This document shows positions 9,304 to 17,917 of a stretch of 21,133 nucleotides of DNA, piece by piece; the first letter of the stretch is position 1; each line of letters begins with the position of its first letter. The translations under genes and the position numbers were made by a program. The notes beneath the pieces were generated by a model. It was not told the DNA's origin. It was given only the letters and a program-made list of their open reading frames with translations, and did not search any database. This stretch comes from Gracilariopsis chorda (Eukaryota > Rhodophyta > Florideophyceae > Gracilariales > Gracilariaceae): contig NBIV01001098.1 in NCBI GenBank assembly GCA_003194525.1, forward strand, positions 1 to 21,133, written 5' to 3'.

Positions 9304-11255
9304 TATGACAACCCAGAGAGCCCTAAGTACCGTCCTAAACATCGTGTTAATGAGAGTTCAGAAAACAAGGACGCTGGGGGCGCTGATAGTGCCTTACATG
9401 TTGCAAGGGCTCTTGTTGCTGGTATCACTGGATCTTCCGGAAAGTGGTTCGTTGACTCTGGTGCTACCGAGCATATGTGTAACAAATCAGATGCATTTAT
9501 CTCTGGTGTGGTCCCGTCCTCGATAGTTCACGTGGAAATCGGAGATGGAACGAAGCTCGATGTGAAGGGGAAAGGCACTGTTCCGTGCATTGCAATTTTA
9601 ACTGGCAAACCAATGCATCTAAACCTTACGGAGGTACAACTTGTGCCGAACCTCAGATGTAATCTACTGTCAGTCAGTTCCCTACAGAGAAAAGGTTACA
9701 ACGTTCTCTTTGTGACGGATGAAGGAGGCCGAAGACTTTGTAAGGTGTGCCATCCGAAATCTAAGGAGACTGTTCTTGTAGCGATCGGAAATCATAAGCA
9801 TGGACTTTATGAAGTGGTTATGCGTCCGAGTCTTGGCCTCAATCCGAACAAAGCACTGATCACGGCATCCGTATCTGAGAGAACGACACTATGGCACAAT
9901 CGTCTTGGTCACATTTGCGCAGCCCATTTGAGACCAACTGTTCCCTTGGTTGATGGTGTTGGCCTTACGAAGATTTGTGACTGGGAAACTTGTGAATCAT
10001 GCCAAATGTCAAAATCAGTTCGTGACGTAAGACCTAGAGTGAATCGTGATCGATTCAAAGAACCTGGTGAACTCGTACACTCAGATGTTGTAGGTCCAGT
10101 GAAATGCACATCTTTTGGTGGAGCAAACTATTATGTTACTTTGTACGATGCGTTCAGTGCATACTCTCTTGTTCGATTCATGAATCGTCGCTCAGAAGTA
10201 CAGGCCTCTGTTAGAGAAATGATTGTAGAGTTTGAAGCACTATGCCAGAAGCCAGTCAGGGCAATTCGTATGGACAATTCCAAGGAGTATCTATCTCACG
10301 AGTTGCAGAATTGGCTGAAGCAAAGAGGCATACTTTCTGAACCAGCCGCTTCGTACAGCCCGGAGTCGAACGGGAAAGCTGAACGGCTGAACAGGACCCT
10401 GAACAACGCTGCCAGGGCAATGTTGTATAATCTGCCCGAAGGAATTCGTAGAGAGCGATTGTGGGCAGAAGCTGTATCCACCGCTAACTTCTTGAGGAAC
10501 CGAACGTTTTCTAGTGCTGTGACGACTGGCAAAACCCCTTCGAAGCAGTTCGCAATATGAAACCGAAGATGTCCCACATTAGGATATTCGGATGCACGGC
10601 ATACGTTCATATTCCTAAGAAGCTCAGGAGTGGTAAGTTTGCGGCGACAGCGAGAAAAGAGGTCCTGGTTGGTTTTGAGAGGGGTAATTCTTATAAAGTC
10701 TTTTACCCCGAGTCAGGAAGTTTTGTTATCTCTCGTGATGTGAAGTTTGATGAACGAAGTTTTGGTTGGAAGACTGAGAATGGAAACGAAGACGCCCAGG
10801 AATCTTTGGACTGGGACTCCCTTTTTGATGATTTGGAATATGGAACGGAAGAGATCGATATGGATGTCCCTTTTACTGAAGGAGATTTGGGAGAAGGATC
10901 TACTGGACCTGAAGGCGAAGACAGCAATCCAACTGAATCTGATGTTCTTGTTGAACCCCCACTTAGGAGATCTTCTCGTCAGCGTTCTGCACCCTTGCGC
11001 TATTCACCTGAGAGTTTCATTGCAAACTGCCTGTTAGAAATTACAGATAACAATCTCCCACAATCGTTTGAGCAGGCTATGCAGTCACCTAAGAGAGAGC
11101 AATGGTGGTTGGCAATGGCGCATGAAGTGAACAATCTACGAGAGAGAGATGTCATCGAATTGGTCACCTGTCCGCCGCATGTCTTTCCGATTGACTGGTC
11201 TTCGGACGTAAGCACAACTCTTGTGGTGTGGTTACGAGGAACAGAGCCCGAATAG
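9304..11255 (+). pseudogene. pol: Protease-integrase, unit 3 (one private frameshift)
   Basis: Open from the gag TGA through protease and the whole integrase catalytic triad. One C is then lost in the run at about 10535-10539, so the first frame ends at TGA 10558-10560. The rest continues in the next frame, whose first ATG (10557) overlaps it as ATGA. Because unit 4 has the intact run, this is a private loss, probably a homopolymer error. It has NLRC, DAF and FMN (class C) but RF (class A). Confidence 0.86.
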
Positions 11256-11800
11256 TGGCGAAGGGGTTCATGCAGAGATTTGGGATTGATTACGGCGAAA
11301 TCTTTTCTCCCGTCGTGAATTATGCTACTGTGAGGCTGGTACTTTCGATCATTGTTGACCAAGGGATGGAATTCACTCGTCTAGACATCAAAGCTGCGTT
11401 TTTGTATGGCAAGTTAGATGAAGAGGTCTACATGAAACAGTTCCCAGGCTTTGAGGTCCAAGGAAGTGAAGGTCAAGTGCTGAAGCTCAAACGCGCCATA
11501 TACGGCTTGAAGCAGGCATCAAGAGCGTTTCGGAACTTCATTCACCCTATCCTACTCAAGTTTGGCTTCAATTGCTCTCAAGGAGATCCAGCTCTATACT
11601 TTTTGGAAACCAATTCCTCTTTGGTAGTACTGATCATCTATGTGGATGATATTCTCGTTGCCTCTCAGAGTTCAAAGGTTTTGGCGGAGGTCATATCGTT
11701 CTTAAAGAGATATGTAGATCTTCGTGTCGAGAACGATGACGCTAAGTTCCTTTGGGATGAGTGTAGTTCGCAGCACAGATGGCACATTGAAGGTTCATAA
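11195..11800 (+). pseudogene. Reverse transcriptase core, unit 3
   Basis: 201 codons in the displaced frame, opening after the stop at 11192-11194; the translation is the same as unit 4. Gln (CAG, base 11667) follows YVDDILVAS, which is the class C state. Confidence 0.85.
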
Positions 11801-12593
11801 TGCGAGCATGATCGCTCACCTTTTGCATCAGTTTGGCATGCAATCTTGTGCACCGGTGAAGACTCCCATGATCTTACACTATGCGTTGGATGGAGTGCGG
11901 GATGAAGAAGTAAGAGGCCTTCCGTACAAGGAACTTGTTGGCGCTCTGATATACCTCTCGAACACTTGTCGACCAGATATTGCATTCTCTGTCAGCTATC
12001 TAAGCCGCTTCATGGATACCTTTCGTGAACAACATTGGAGGGCTGCGAAACGGGTTTTGAGGTATCTGAAGGGCACCAAAGATGTAGGCTTGATGTTTGT
12101 CCAACGTGTTGACAGTATGAAAGGGTTTTCTGATTCTGATTTTGCAGGCGATACCACCGACCGTAAGTCAACTGCAGGTTTCGTGTTTATCACCTCTGGT
12201 GCAGCTGTTAGCTGGCGGTCGAAGAAGCAATCTCTTGTGGCGCAGTCTACAGTTGAAGCTGAATATGTCTCCGTCTCTAATGCAGAACGAGAAGCTCTTT
12301 GGCTCCGTTCACTTATGATTGAACTTGGACTTTGGGCCGAGAAAGGTATGGTAATTGGTTGTGATAATCAAGGAGCAATGCGTCTAAGCAACGACACGGT
12401 GTGCAGTGAACGTACGAAGCACATAGATATTCGGTACCATTTTCTTCGCGACCATGTGAAACGAGGAGATGTTTGTTTGGAATACGTTGAGACACATGTC
12501 ATGACTGCAGATATATTAACGAAACCAGTTGATGCTGCCACTGACAATAATCATTGCCGTGGTATAGGTCTTGACATGAAAGAGACTGTCTAG
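11751..12593 (+). pseudogene. RNase H region, unit 3
   Basis: 280 codons, translation identical to unit 4, ending with TAG five bases before the polypurine tract at 12598. Confidence 0.85.
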
Positions 12594-12597
12594 AATG

Positions 12598-12608
12598 AGG
12601 GGAAGTGA
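12598..12608 (+). promoter_or_regulatory. Polypurine tract, unit 3
   Basis: AGGGGAAGTGA directly before the LTR start at 12609. Confidence 0.75.
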
Positions 12609-12827
12609 TGTTAATAGTGAATTGTTTGCATGAGTGAATTGTTTACATGCTTATTTACATTCTATACATTCTGTTTACAGGTATCTCGTTAGATTGAATT
12701 GTCATGTGCGCTGATGATATCTAGAAGATATTTTGTTCGCACTACGTCCCTCGAGGACTATATGAGAACCATTCTGGTTGTCTTGTGAGTAAAGATAAGC
12801 GATAAGCTGATTCGTCAACCTGTAAAA
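12609..12827 (+). repeat. LTR between units 3 and 4
   Basis: No difference seen from the LTR at 8302. TATA-like TATATGA is at 12759-12765. It lies between the polypurine tract of unit 3 and the primer site of unit 4, with no extra bases on either side. Confidence 0.82.
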
Positions 12828-12841
12828 GGTTATTGGCCCAG
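12828..12841 (+). promoter_or_regulatory. Primer-binding site, unit 4
   Basis: GGTTATTGGCCCAG, unchanged from unit 3, directly abutting the LTR and followed by a 58-base leader before the gag ATG at 12900. Confidence 0.65.
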
Positions 12842-12899
12842 AATCTGTTCAACTGTTGTGAGTTTTATTCGTCTTGTTTGTGCTGCTCAAGTTTCTACC

Positions 12900-13610
12900 A
12901 TGAACCTCCTAGGTGATTCTGAGTCCTCCGTAGGAATTGATGTTCAGAAGGTTCGTCTACCTTTGCTCACTGCATCGAACTACTTTATGTGGTCCAAGAA
13001 GTTAGAAGTTGTTTTGAAGAGCAAAGGGCTGTGGGCTATCGTCAATGGTACTGAGAAAGAGCCCGGACTGCAGGATCCTGGATACGACAAGTATGCCCGT
13101 AGAAGAGACACAGCTTTGTCTACCATCCTTCTTTTGGTACACGATTCTTGTGTTGCTCCTATCATGGAGATGACGGAGCCCTCCGAGGTTTGGAGGACTT
13201 TGAAGTCACAGTACCAGAGTGTTAGTCAGGCCAGCCGAGATGCTCTTCTGGATAAGTATCAGAGTATGAAGATGTTGGCCGACGAGTCTGTCCTGCAGTA
13301 CCGTGCTCGTTTGGCAGAGCTTGAGTCGACCCTCATTGGAATTGATTACTCTATTGATGATCCGGAAAAGCTTCGAGCGTTGCTTAGAGGGCTACGCGAG
13401 GAGTTCCAGGTAACTGCAGAAGTAATTCGAGGCATGGAAAAGACTTTACCGGATGCTGTGGCTCTCCTGATTTCCAAGGAAGCGTTTGTTCAGAAGAATG
13501 TGTCTGCAGGGGACGGCGCGAGAGCACTAAATGTCAGAAGTAGCTCTTCGAGGAAGAGGAAGATCAAGTGTCACTACTGCGGCAGGTTTAACCACAAGAA
13601 GGCTGACTGA
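12900..13610 (+). CDS. gag: Gag (copia-type capsid-nucleocapsid), ends at TGA inside the zinc knuckle
   Basis: A 236-residue structural protein that would form the virus-like particle and bind the element RNA. The ATG in TACCATGAAC was chosen because it is the first ATG after the primer site; the frame is open upstream (a GTG at 12858) but has no earlier ATG. Residues ~18-50 (SNYFMWSKKLEVVLKSKGLW) resemble the DUF4219-type N-terminus of copia Gags. Residues ~95-200 fit the UBN2/copia gag-polypeptide family (EVWRTLKSQY, LRGLREEF). A basic stretch (213-223, RSSSSRKRKIK) precedes a zinc knuckle: C224, C227 and H232 are in place, but the codon for the final cysteine at 237 is TGA. The frame stays open past this TGA into protease. 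Residue 149 is Asp here and Gly in units 1-3. Confidence 0.9.
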   Translation: MNLLGDSESSVGIDVQKVRLPLLTASNYFMWSKKLEVVLKSKGLWAIVNGTEKEPGLQDPGYDKYARRRDTALSTILLLVHDSCVAPIMEMTEPSEVWRTLKSQYQSVSQASRDALLDKYQSMKMLADESVLQYRARLAELESTLIGIDYSIDDPEKLRALLRGLREEFQVTAEVIRGMEKTLPDAVALLISKEAFVQKNVSAGDGARALNVRSSSSRKRKIKCHYCGRFNHKKAD

Positions 13611-15563
13611 TATGACAACCCAGAGAGCCCTAAGTACCGTCCTAAACATCGTGTTAATGAGAGTTCAGAAAACAAGGACGCTGGGGGCGCTGATAGTGCC
13701 TTACATGTTGCAAGGGCTCTTGTTGCTGGTATCACTGGATCTTCCGGAAAGTGGTTCGTTGACTCTGGTGCTACCGAGCATATGTGTAACAAATCAGATG
13801 CATTTATCTCTGGTGTGGTCCCGTCCTCGATAGTTCACGTGGAAATCGGAGATGGAACGAAGCTCGATGTGAAGGGGAAAGGCACTGTTCCGTGCATTGC
13901 AATTTTAACTGGCAAACCAATGCATCTAAACCTTACGGAGGTACAACTTGTGCCGAACCTCAGATGTAATCTACTGTCAGTCAGTTCCCTACAGAGAAAA
14001 GGTTACAACGTTCTCTTTGTGACGGATGAAGGAGGCCGAAGACTTTGTAAGGTGTGCCATCCGAAATCTAAGGAGACTGTTCTTGTAGCGATCGGAAATC
14101 ATAAGCATGGACTTTATGAAGTGGTTATGCGTCCGAGTCTTGGCCTCAATCCGAACAAAGCACTGATCACGGCATCCGTATCTGAGAGAACGACACTATG
14201 GCACAATCGTCTTGGTCACATTTGCGCAGCCCATTTGAGACCAACTGTTCCCTTGGTTGATGGTGTTGGCCTTACGAAGATTTGTGACTGGGAAACTTGT
14301 GAATCATGCCAAATGTCAAAATCAGTTCGTGACGTAAGACCTAGAGTGAATCGTGATCGATGCAAAGAACCTGGTGAACTCGTACACTCAGATGTTGTAG
14401 GTCCAGTGAAATGCACATCTTTTGGTGGAGCAAACTATTATGTTACTTTGTACGATGCGTTCAGTGCATACTCTCTTGTTCGATTCATGAATCGTCGCTC
14501 AGAAGTACAGGCCTCTGTTAGAGAAATGATTGTAGAGTTTGAAGCACTATGCCAGAAGCCAGTCAGGGCAATTCGTATGGACAATTCCAAGGAGTATCTA
14601 TCTCACGAGTTGCAGAATTGGCTGAAGCAAAGAGGCATACTTTCTGAACCAGCCGCTTCGTACAGCCCGGAGTCGAACGGGAAAGCTGAACGGCTGAACA
14701 GGACCCTGAACAACGCTGCCAGGGCAATGTTGTATAATCTGCCCGAAGGAATTCGTAGAGAGCGATTGTGGGCAGAAGCTGTATCCACCGCTAACTTCTT
14801 GAGGAACCGAACGTTTTCTAGTGCTGTGACGACTGGCAAAACCCCCTTCGAAGCAGTTCGCAATATGAAACCGAAGATGTCCCACATTAGGATATTCGGA
14901 TGCACGGCATACGTTCATATTCCTAAGAAGCTCAGGAGTGGTAAGTTTGCGGCGACAGCGAGAAAAGAGGTCCTGGTTGGTTTTGAGAGGGGTAATTCTT
15001 ATAAAGTCTTTTACCCCGAGTCAGGAAGTTTTGTTATCTCTCGTGATGTGAAGTTTGATGAACGAAGTTTTGGTTGGAAGACTGAGAATGGAAACGAAGA
15101 CGCCCAGGAATCTTTGGACTGGGACTCCCTTTTTGATGATTTGGAATATGGAACGGAAGAGATCGATATGGATGTCCCTTTTACTGAAGGAGATTTGGGA
15201 GAAGGATCTACTGGACCTGAAGGCGAAGACAGCAATCCAACTGAATCTGATGTTCTTGTTGAACCCCCACTTAGGAGATCTTCTCGTCAGCGTTCTGCAC
15301 CCTTGCGCTATTCACCTGAGAGTTTCATTGCAAACTGCCTGTTAGAAATTACAGATAACAATCTCCCACAATCGTTTGAGCAGGCTATGCAGTCACCTAA
15401 GAGAGAGCAATGGTGGTTGGCAATGGCGCATGAAGTGAACAATCTACGAGAGAGAGATGTCATCGAATTGGTCACCTGTCCGCCGCATGTCTTTCCGATT
15501 GACTGGTCTTCGGACGTAAGCACAACTCTTGTGGTGTGGTTACGAGGAACAGAGCCCGAATAG
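13611..15563 (+). CDS. pol: Protease-integrase segment of Pol (no start codon of its own before protease)
   Basis: 650 codons in frame with gag, reachable only through its TGA. The aspartic protease motif WFVDSGATEHM has its catalytic Asp at residue 51. The first in-frame ATG (13782) comes after it, so initiation there would lose the active site. Integrase follows: HHCC zinc domain H198, H203, C230, C233; catalytic D261 (HSDVVGP), D324 (RMDNSKEY) and E360 (NGKAERLNRT), with exact DX35E spacing; then the copia C-terminal region FGCTAYVH (429 on) to VISRDV (~475). An acidic, Ser-rich linker follows (~480-585), then the beginning of the RT domain (SFEQAM to IELV, ~588-617). Homology stops near residue 631; the last ~19 residues to the TAG are out of frame. 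Variable residues: NLRC, RC and DAF/FMN here, against NLRF, RF and DEF/FIN in units 1-2. Confidence 0.88.
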   Translation, partial: YDNPESPKYRPKHRVNESSENKDAGGADSALHVARALVAGITGSSGKWFVDSGATEHMCNKSDAFISGVVPSSIVHVEIGDGTKLDVKGKGTVPCIAILTGKPMHLNLTEVQLVPNLRCNLLSVSSLQRKGYNVLFVTDEGGRRLCKVCHPKSKETVLVAIGNHKHGLYEVVMRPSLGLNPNKALITASVSERTTLWHNRLGHICAAHLRPTVPLVDGVGLTKICDWETCESCQMSKSVRDVRPRVNRDRCKEPGELVHSDVVGPVKCTSFGGANYYVTLYDAFSAYSLVRFMNRRSEVQASVREMIVEFEALCQKPVRAIRMDNSKEYLSHELQNWLKQRGILSEPAASYSPESNGKAERLNRTLNNAARAMLYNLPEGIRRERLWAEAVSTANFLRNRTFSSAVTTGKTPFEAVRNMKPKMSHIRIFGCTAYVHIPKKLRSGKFAATARKEVLVGFERGNSYKVFYPESGSFVISRDVKFDERSFGWKTENGNEDAQESLDWDSLFDDLEYGTEEIDMDVPFTEGDLGEGSTGPEGEDSNPTESDVLVEPPLRRSSRQRSAPLRYSPESFIANCLLEITDNNLPQSFEQAMQSPKREQWWLAMAHEVNNLRERDVIELVTCPPHVFPIDWSSDVSTTLVVWLRGTEPE

Positions 15564-16108
15564 TGGCGAAGGGGTTCATGCAGAGATTTGGGATTGATTA
15601 CGGCGAAATCTTTTCTCCCGTCGTGAATTATGCTACTGTGAGGCTGGTACTTTCGATCATTGTTGACCAAGGGATGGAATTCACTCGTCTAGACATCAAA
15701 GCTGCGTTTTTGTATGGCAAGTTAGATGAAGAGGTCTACATGAAACAGTTCCCAGGCTTTGAGGTCCAAGGAAGTGAAGGTCAAGTGCTGAAGCTCAAAC
15801 GCGCCATATACGGCTTGAAGCAGGCATCAAGAGCGTTTCGGAACTTCATTCACCCTATCCTACTCAAGTTTGGCTTCAATTGCTCTCAAGGAGATCCAGC
15901 TCTATACTTTTTGGAAACCAATTCCTCTTTGGTAGTACTGATCATCTATGTGGATGATATTCTCGTTGCCTCTCAGAGTTCAAAGGTTTTGGCGGAGGTC
16001 ATATCGTTCTTAAAGAGATATGTAGATCTTCGTGTCGAGAACGATGACGCTAAGTTCCTTTGGGATGAGTGTAGTTCGCAGCACAGATGGCACATTGAAG
16101 GTTCATAA
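15503..16108 (+). pseudogene. Reverse transcriptase core, in a different frame from integrase and RNase H
   Basis: The RT frame opens right after a stop at 15500-15502, overlaps the end of the integrase frame and runs 201 codons. It has no ATG near its start; the first lies after RIVAKGF, so independent initiation would lose the N-terminal fingers. Visible copia RT motifs: RARIVAKGF, FSPVV, LDIKAAFLYGKLDEEVYM with catalytic D64, KRAIYGLKQASRAF, and YVDDILVAS with Y149, D151, D152. All three catalytic aspartates are present. After AKFL (16058-16060) the homology jumps to the frame one base ahead, and this frame ends in non-homologous residues. The frame relation is the same in all five units. 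I call it broken, although the catalytic residues are intact. Confidence 0.85.
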
Positions 16109-16901
16109 TGCGAGCATGATCGCTCACCTTTTGCATCAGTTTGGCATGCAATCTTGTGCACCGGTGAAGACTCCCATGATCTTACACTATGCGTTGGATG
16201 GAGTGCGGGATGAAGAAGTAAGAGGCCTTCCGTACAAGGAACTTGTTGGCGCTCTGATATACCTCTCGAACACTTGTCGACCAGATATTGCATTCTCTGT
16301 CAGCTATCTAAGCCGCTTCATGGATACCTTTCGTGAACAACATTGGAGGGCTGCGAAACGGGTTTTGAGGTATCTGAAGGGCACCAAAGATGTAGGCTTG
16401 ATGTTTGTCCAACGTGTTGACAGTATGAAAGGGTTTTCTGATTCTGATTTTGCAGGCGATACCACCGACCGTAAGTCAACTGCAGGTTTCGTGTTTATCA
16501 CCTCTGGTGCAGCTGTTAGCTGGCGGTCGAAGAAGCAATCTCTTGTGGCGCAGTCTACAGTTGAAGCTGAATATGTCTCCGTCTCTAATGCAGAACGAGA
16601 AGCTCTTTGGCTCCGTTCACTTATGATTGAACTTGGACTTTGGGCCGAGAAAGGTATGGTAATTGGTTGTGATAATCAAGGAGCAATGCGTCTAAGCAAC
16701 GACACGGTGTGCAGTGAACGTACGAAGCACATAGATATTCGGTACCATTTTCTTCGCGACCATGTGAAACGAGGAGATGTTTGTTTGGAATACGTTGAGA
16801 CACATGTCATGACTGCAGATATATTAACGAAACCAGTTGATGCTGCCACTGACAATAATCATTGCCGTGGTATAGGTCTTGACATGAAAGAGACTGTCTA
16901 G
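16059..16901 (+). pseudogene. RT connection and RNase H, frame-separated from RT
   Basis: 280 codons in the same frame as protease-integrase, one base ahead of RT. It begins with the RT tail (FGMSVVRSTDGTLKV, then APVKTPM, YLSNTCRPDIAFSVSYLSRF, KRVLRYLKGT) and continues into a copia RNase H with the DEDD set: D130 (GFSDSDFAGD), E171 (STVEAEY), D205 (CDNQGA) and D254 (TADILTKP). The tail KHIDIRYHFLRDHV is typical of the family. The frame is open upstream to about 16032 (GTG, no useful ATG), so it is reached only by a frame change from RT. It ends with TAG, just before the polypurine tract. RNase H would remove genomic RNA during reverse transcription. Confidence 0.85.
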
Positions 16902-16905
16902 AATG

Positions 16906-16916
16906 AGGGGAAGTGA
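16906..16916 (+). promoter_or_regulatory. Polypurine tract, unit 4
   Basis: AGGGGAAGTGA directly before the LTR start at 16917, four bases after the RNase H stop at 16899-16901. Confidence 0.75.
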
Positions 16917-17135
16917 TGTTAATAGTGAATTGTTTGCATGAGTGAATTGTTTACATGCTTATTTACATTCTATACATTCTGTTTACAGGTATCTCGTTAG
17001 ATTGAATTGTCATGTGCGCTGATGATATCTAGAAGATATTTTGTTCGCACTACGTCCCTCGAGGACTATATGAGAACCATTCTGGTTGTCTTGTGAGTAA
17101 AGATAAGCGATAAGCTGATTCGTCAACCTGTAAAA
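16917..17135 (+). repeat. LTR between units 4 and 5
   Basis: No difference seen from the LTRs at 8302 and 12609. The identity of these LTRs implies recent common origin or ongoing homogenisation. Like the others it is about 219 bases, short for a copia element. Confidence 0.82.
17067..17073 (+). promoter_or_regulatory. TATA-like box in the LTR (candidate U3 promoter)
   Basis: TATATGA lies about 150 bases into the LTR, 69 bases before the primer site, where a U3 promoter is expected. Transcription would start roughly 25-35 bases downstream, giving a short R-U5. The same motif is at 4146-4152, 8452-8458 and 12759-12765. The motif is seen; promoter activity is inferred. Confidence 0.4.
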
Positions 17136-17149
17136 GGTTATTGGCCCAG
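17136..17149 (+). promoter_or_regulatory. Primer-binding site, unit 5
   Basis: GGTTATTGGCCCAG, unchanged, directly after the LTR that ends near 17135. Confidence 0.65.
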
Positions 17150-17207
17150 AATCTGTTCAACTGTTGTGAGTTTTATTCGTCTTGTTTGTGCTGCTCAAGT
17201 TTCTACC

Positions 17208-17917
17208 ATGAACCTCCTAGGTGATTCTGAGTCCTCCGTAGGAATTGATGTTCAGAAGGTTCGTCTACCTTTGCTCACTGCATCGAACTACTTTATGTGG
17301 TCCAAGAAGTTAGAAGTTGTTTTGAAGAGCAAAGGGCTGTGGGCTATCGTCAATGGTACTGAGAAAGAGCCCGGACTGCAGGATCCTGGATACGACAAGT
17401 ATGCCCGTAGAAGAGACACAGCTTTGTCTACCATCCTTCTTTTGGTACACGATTCTTGTGTTGCTCCTATCATGGAGATGACGGAGCCCTCCGAGGTTTG
17501 GAGGACTTTGAAGTCACAGTACCAGAGTGTTAGTCAGGCCAGCCGAGATGCTCTTCTGGATAAGTATCAGAGTATGAAGATGTTGGCCGACGAGTCTGTC
17601 CTGCAGTACCGTGCTCGTTTGGCAGAGCTTGAGTCGACCCTCATTGGAATTGATTACTCTATTGATGATCCGGAAAAGCTTCGAGCGTTGCTTAGAGGGC
17701 TACGCGAGGAGTTCCAGGTAACTGCAGAAGTAATTCGAGGCATGGAAAAGACTTTACCGGATGCTGTGGCTCTCCTGATTTCCAAGGAAGCGTTTGTTCA
17801 GAAGAATGTGTCTGCAGGGACGGCGCGAGAGCACTAAATGTCAGAAGTAGCTCTTCGAGGAAGAGGAAGATCAAGTGTCACTACTGCGGCAGGTTTAACC
17901 ACAAGAAGGCTGACTGA
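17208..17917 (+). pseudogene. gag: Gag, unit 5 (one private frameshift near the C-terminus)
   Basis: Identical to unit 4 gag up to about residue 204. One G of a GGGG run is then lost (about 17818), so the frame ends early at TAA 17835-17837, before the basic stretch and zinc knuckle. The zinc-knuckle TGA is still present at 17915-17917. A homopolymer error is the simplest explanation. Confidence 0.85.

Larger units (their letters stand above)
8302..12608 (+). mobile_element. Retrotransposon unit 3 (intermediate sequence class)
   Basis: Complete 4307-base unit. It has one private lesion, loss of a C in a run of five at about 10537, which splits the integrase frame. It is the transitional copy. 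Its gag (9038, 9180) and the codon matching 14361-14363 carry the states of units 1-2, while 9659, 10151, 10182 and 11667 carry the states of units 4-5. Confidence 0.93.
12609..16916 (+). mobile_element. Retrotransposon unit 4, best-preserved copy (reference)
   Basis: Complete 4308-base unit with no private indel that I can find. It holds one LTR (12609-12827), the primer site (12828-12841), gag (12900-13610), protease-integrase (13611-15563), RT (15503-16108), RNase H (16059-16901) and the polypurine tract (16906-16916). Order PR-IN-RT-RH defines the Ty1/copia superfamily, as opposed to Ty3/gypsy where integrase follows RNase H. The three breaks common to every unit (13608-13610, about 15503-15511, 16058-16063) are present, so even this copy lacks a continuous polyprotein frame. 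Confidence 0.95.

Noticed and set aside
10557..10560. ATGA overlap in unit 3 as translational coupling of two integrase pieces
   Set aside because: It results from one missing C in a homopolymer that is intact in units 1, 2, 4 and 5.
12858..12899. Upstream GTG start for Gag, 14 codons before the ATG
   Set aside because: A eukaryotic element is expected to use the ATG at 12900 with its TACC context; the upstream codons show no conservation that I can recognise.
13608..13610. TGA as a sense Cys codon in an altered genetic code (as in euplotid ciliates)
   Set aside because: All other visible Cys codons in the element are TGT or TGC, and no other in-frame TGA occurs in pol. One site cannot support a code change.
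13531..13833. 100-codon frame overlapping the gag/protease junction, open across the TGA, present in four of five units
   Set aside because: Its repetition follows simply from the near-identity of the units. It overlaps conserved zinc-knuckle and protease codons in another frame and shows no recognisable domain, so I treat it as a shadow.
15513..15650. Intron explaining the integrase/RT frame change (GTAAG near 15515)
   Set aside because: Removing sequence from this donor would delete conserved RT residues (RARIVAKGF), and no good acceptor restores a continuous homologous product.
15308..15670. Antisense frames of 60-120 codons recurring in each unit
   Set aside because: They mirror conserved pol codons on the other strand, have no domain or promoter support, and recur only because the units repeat.
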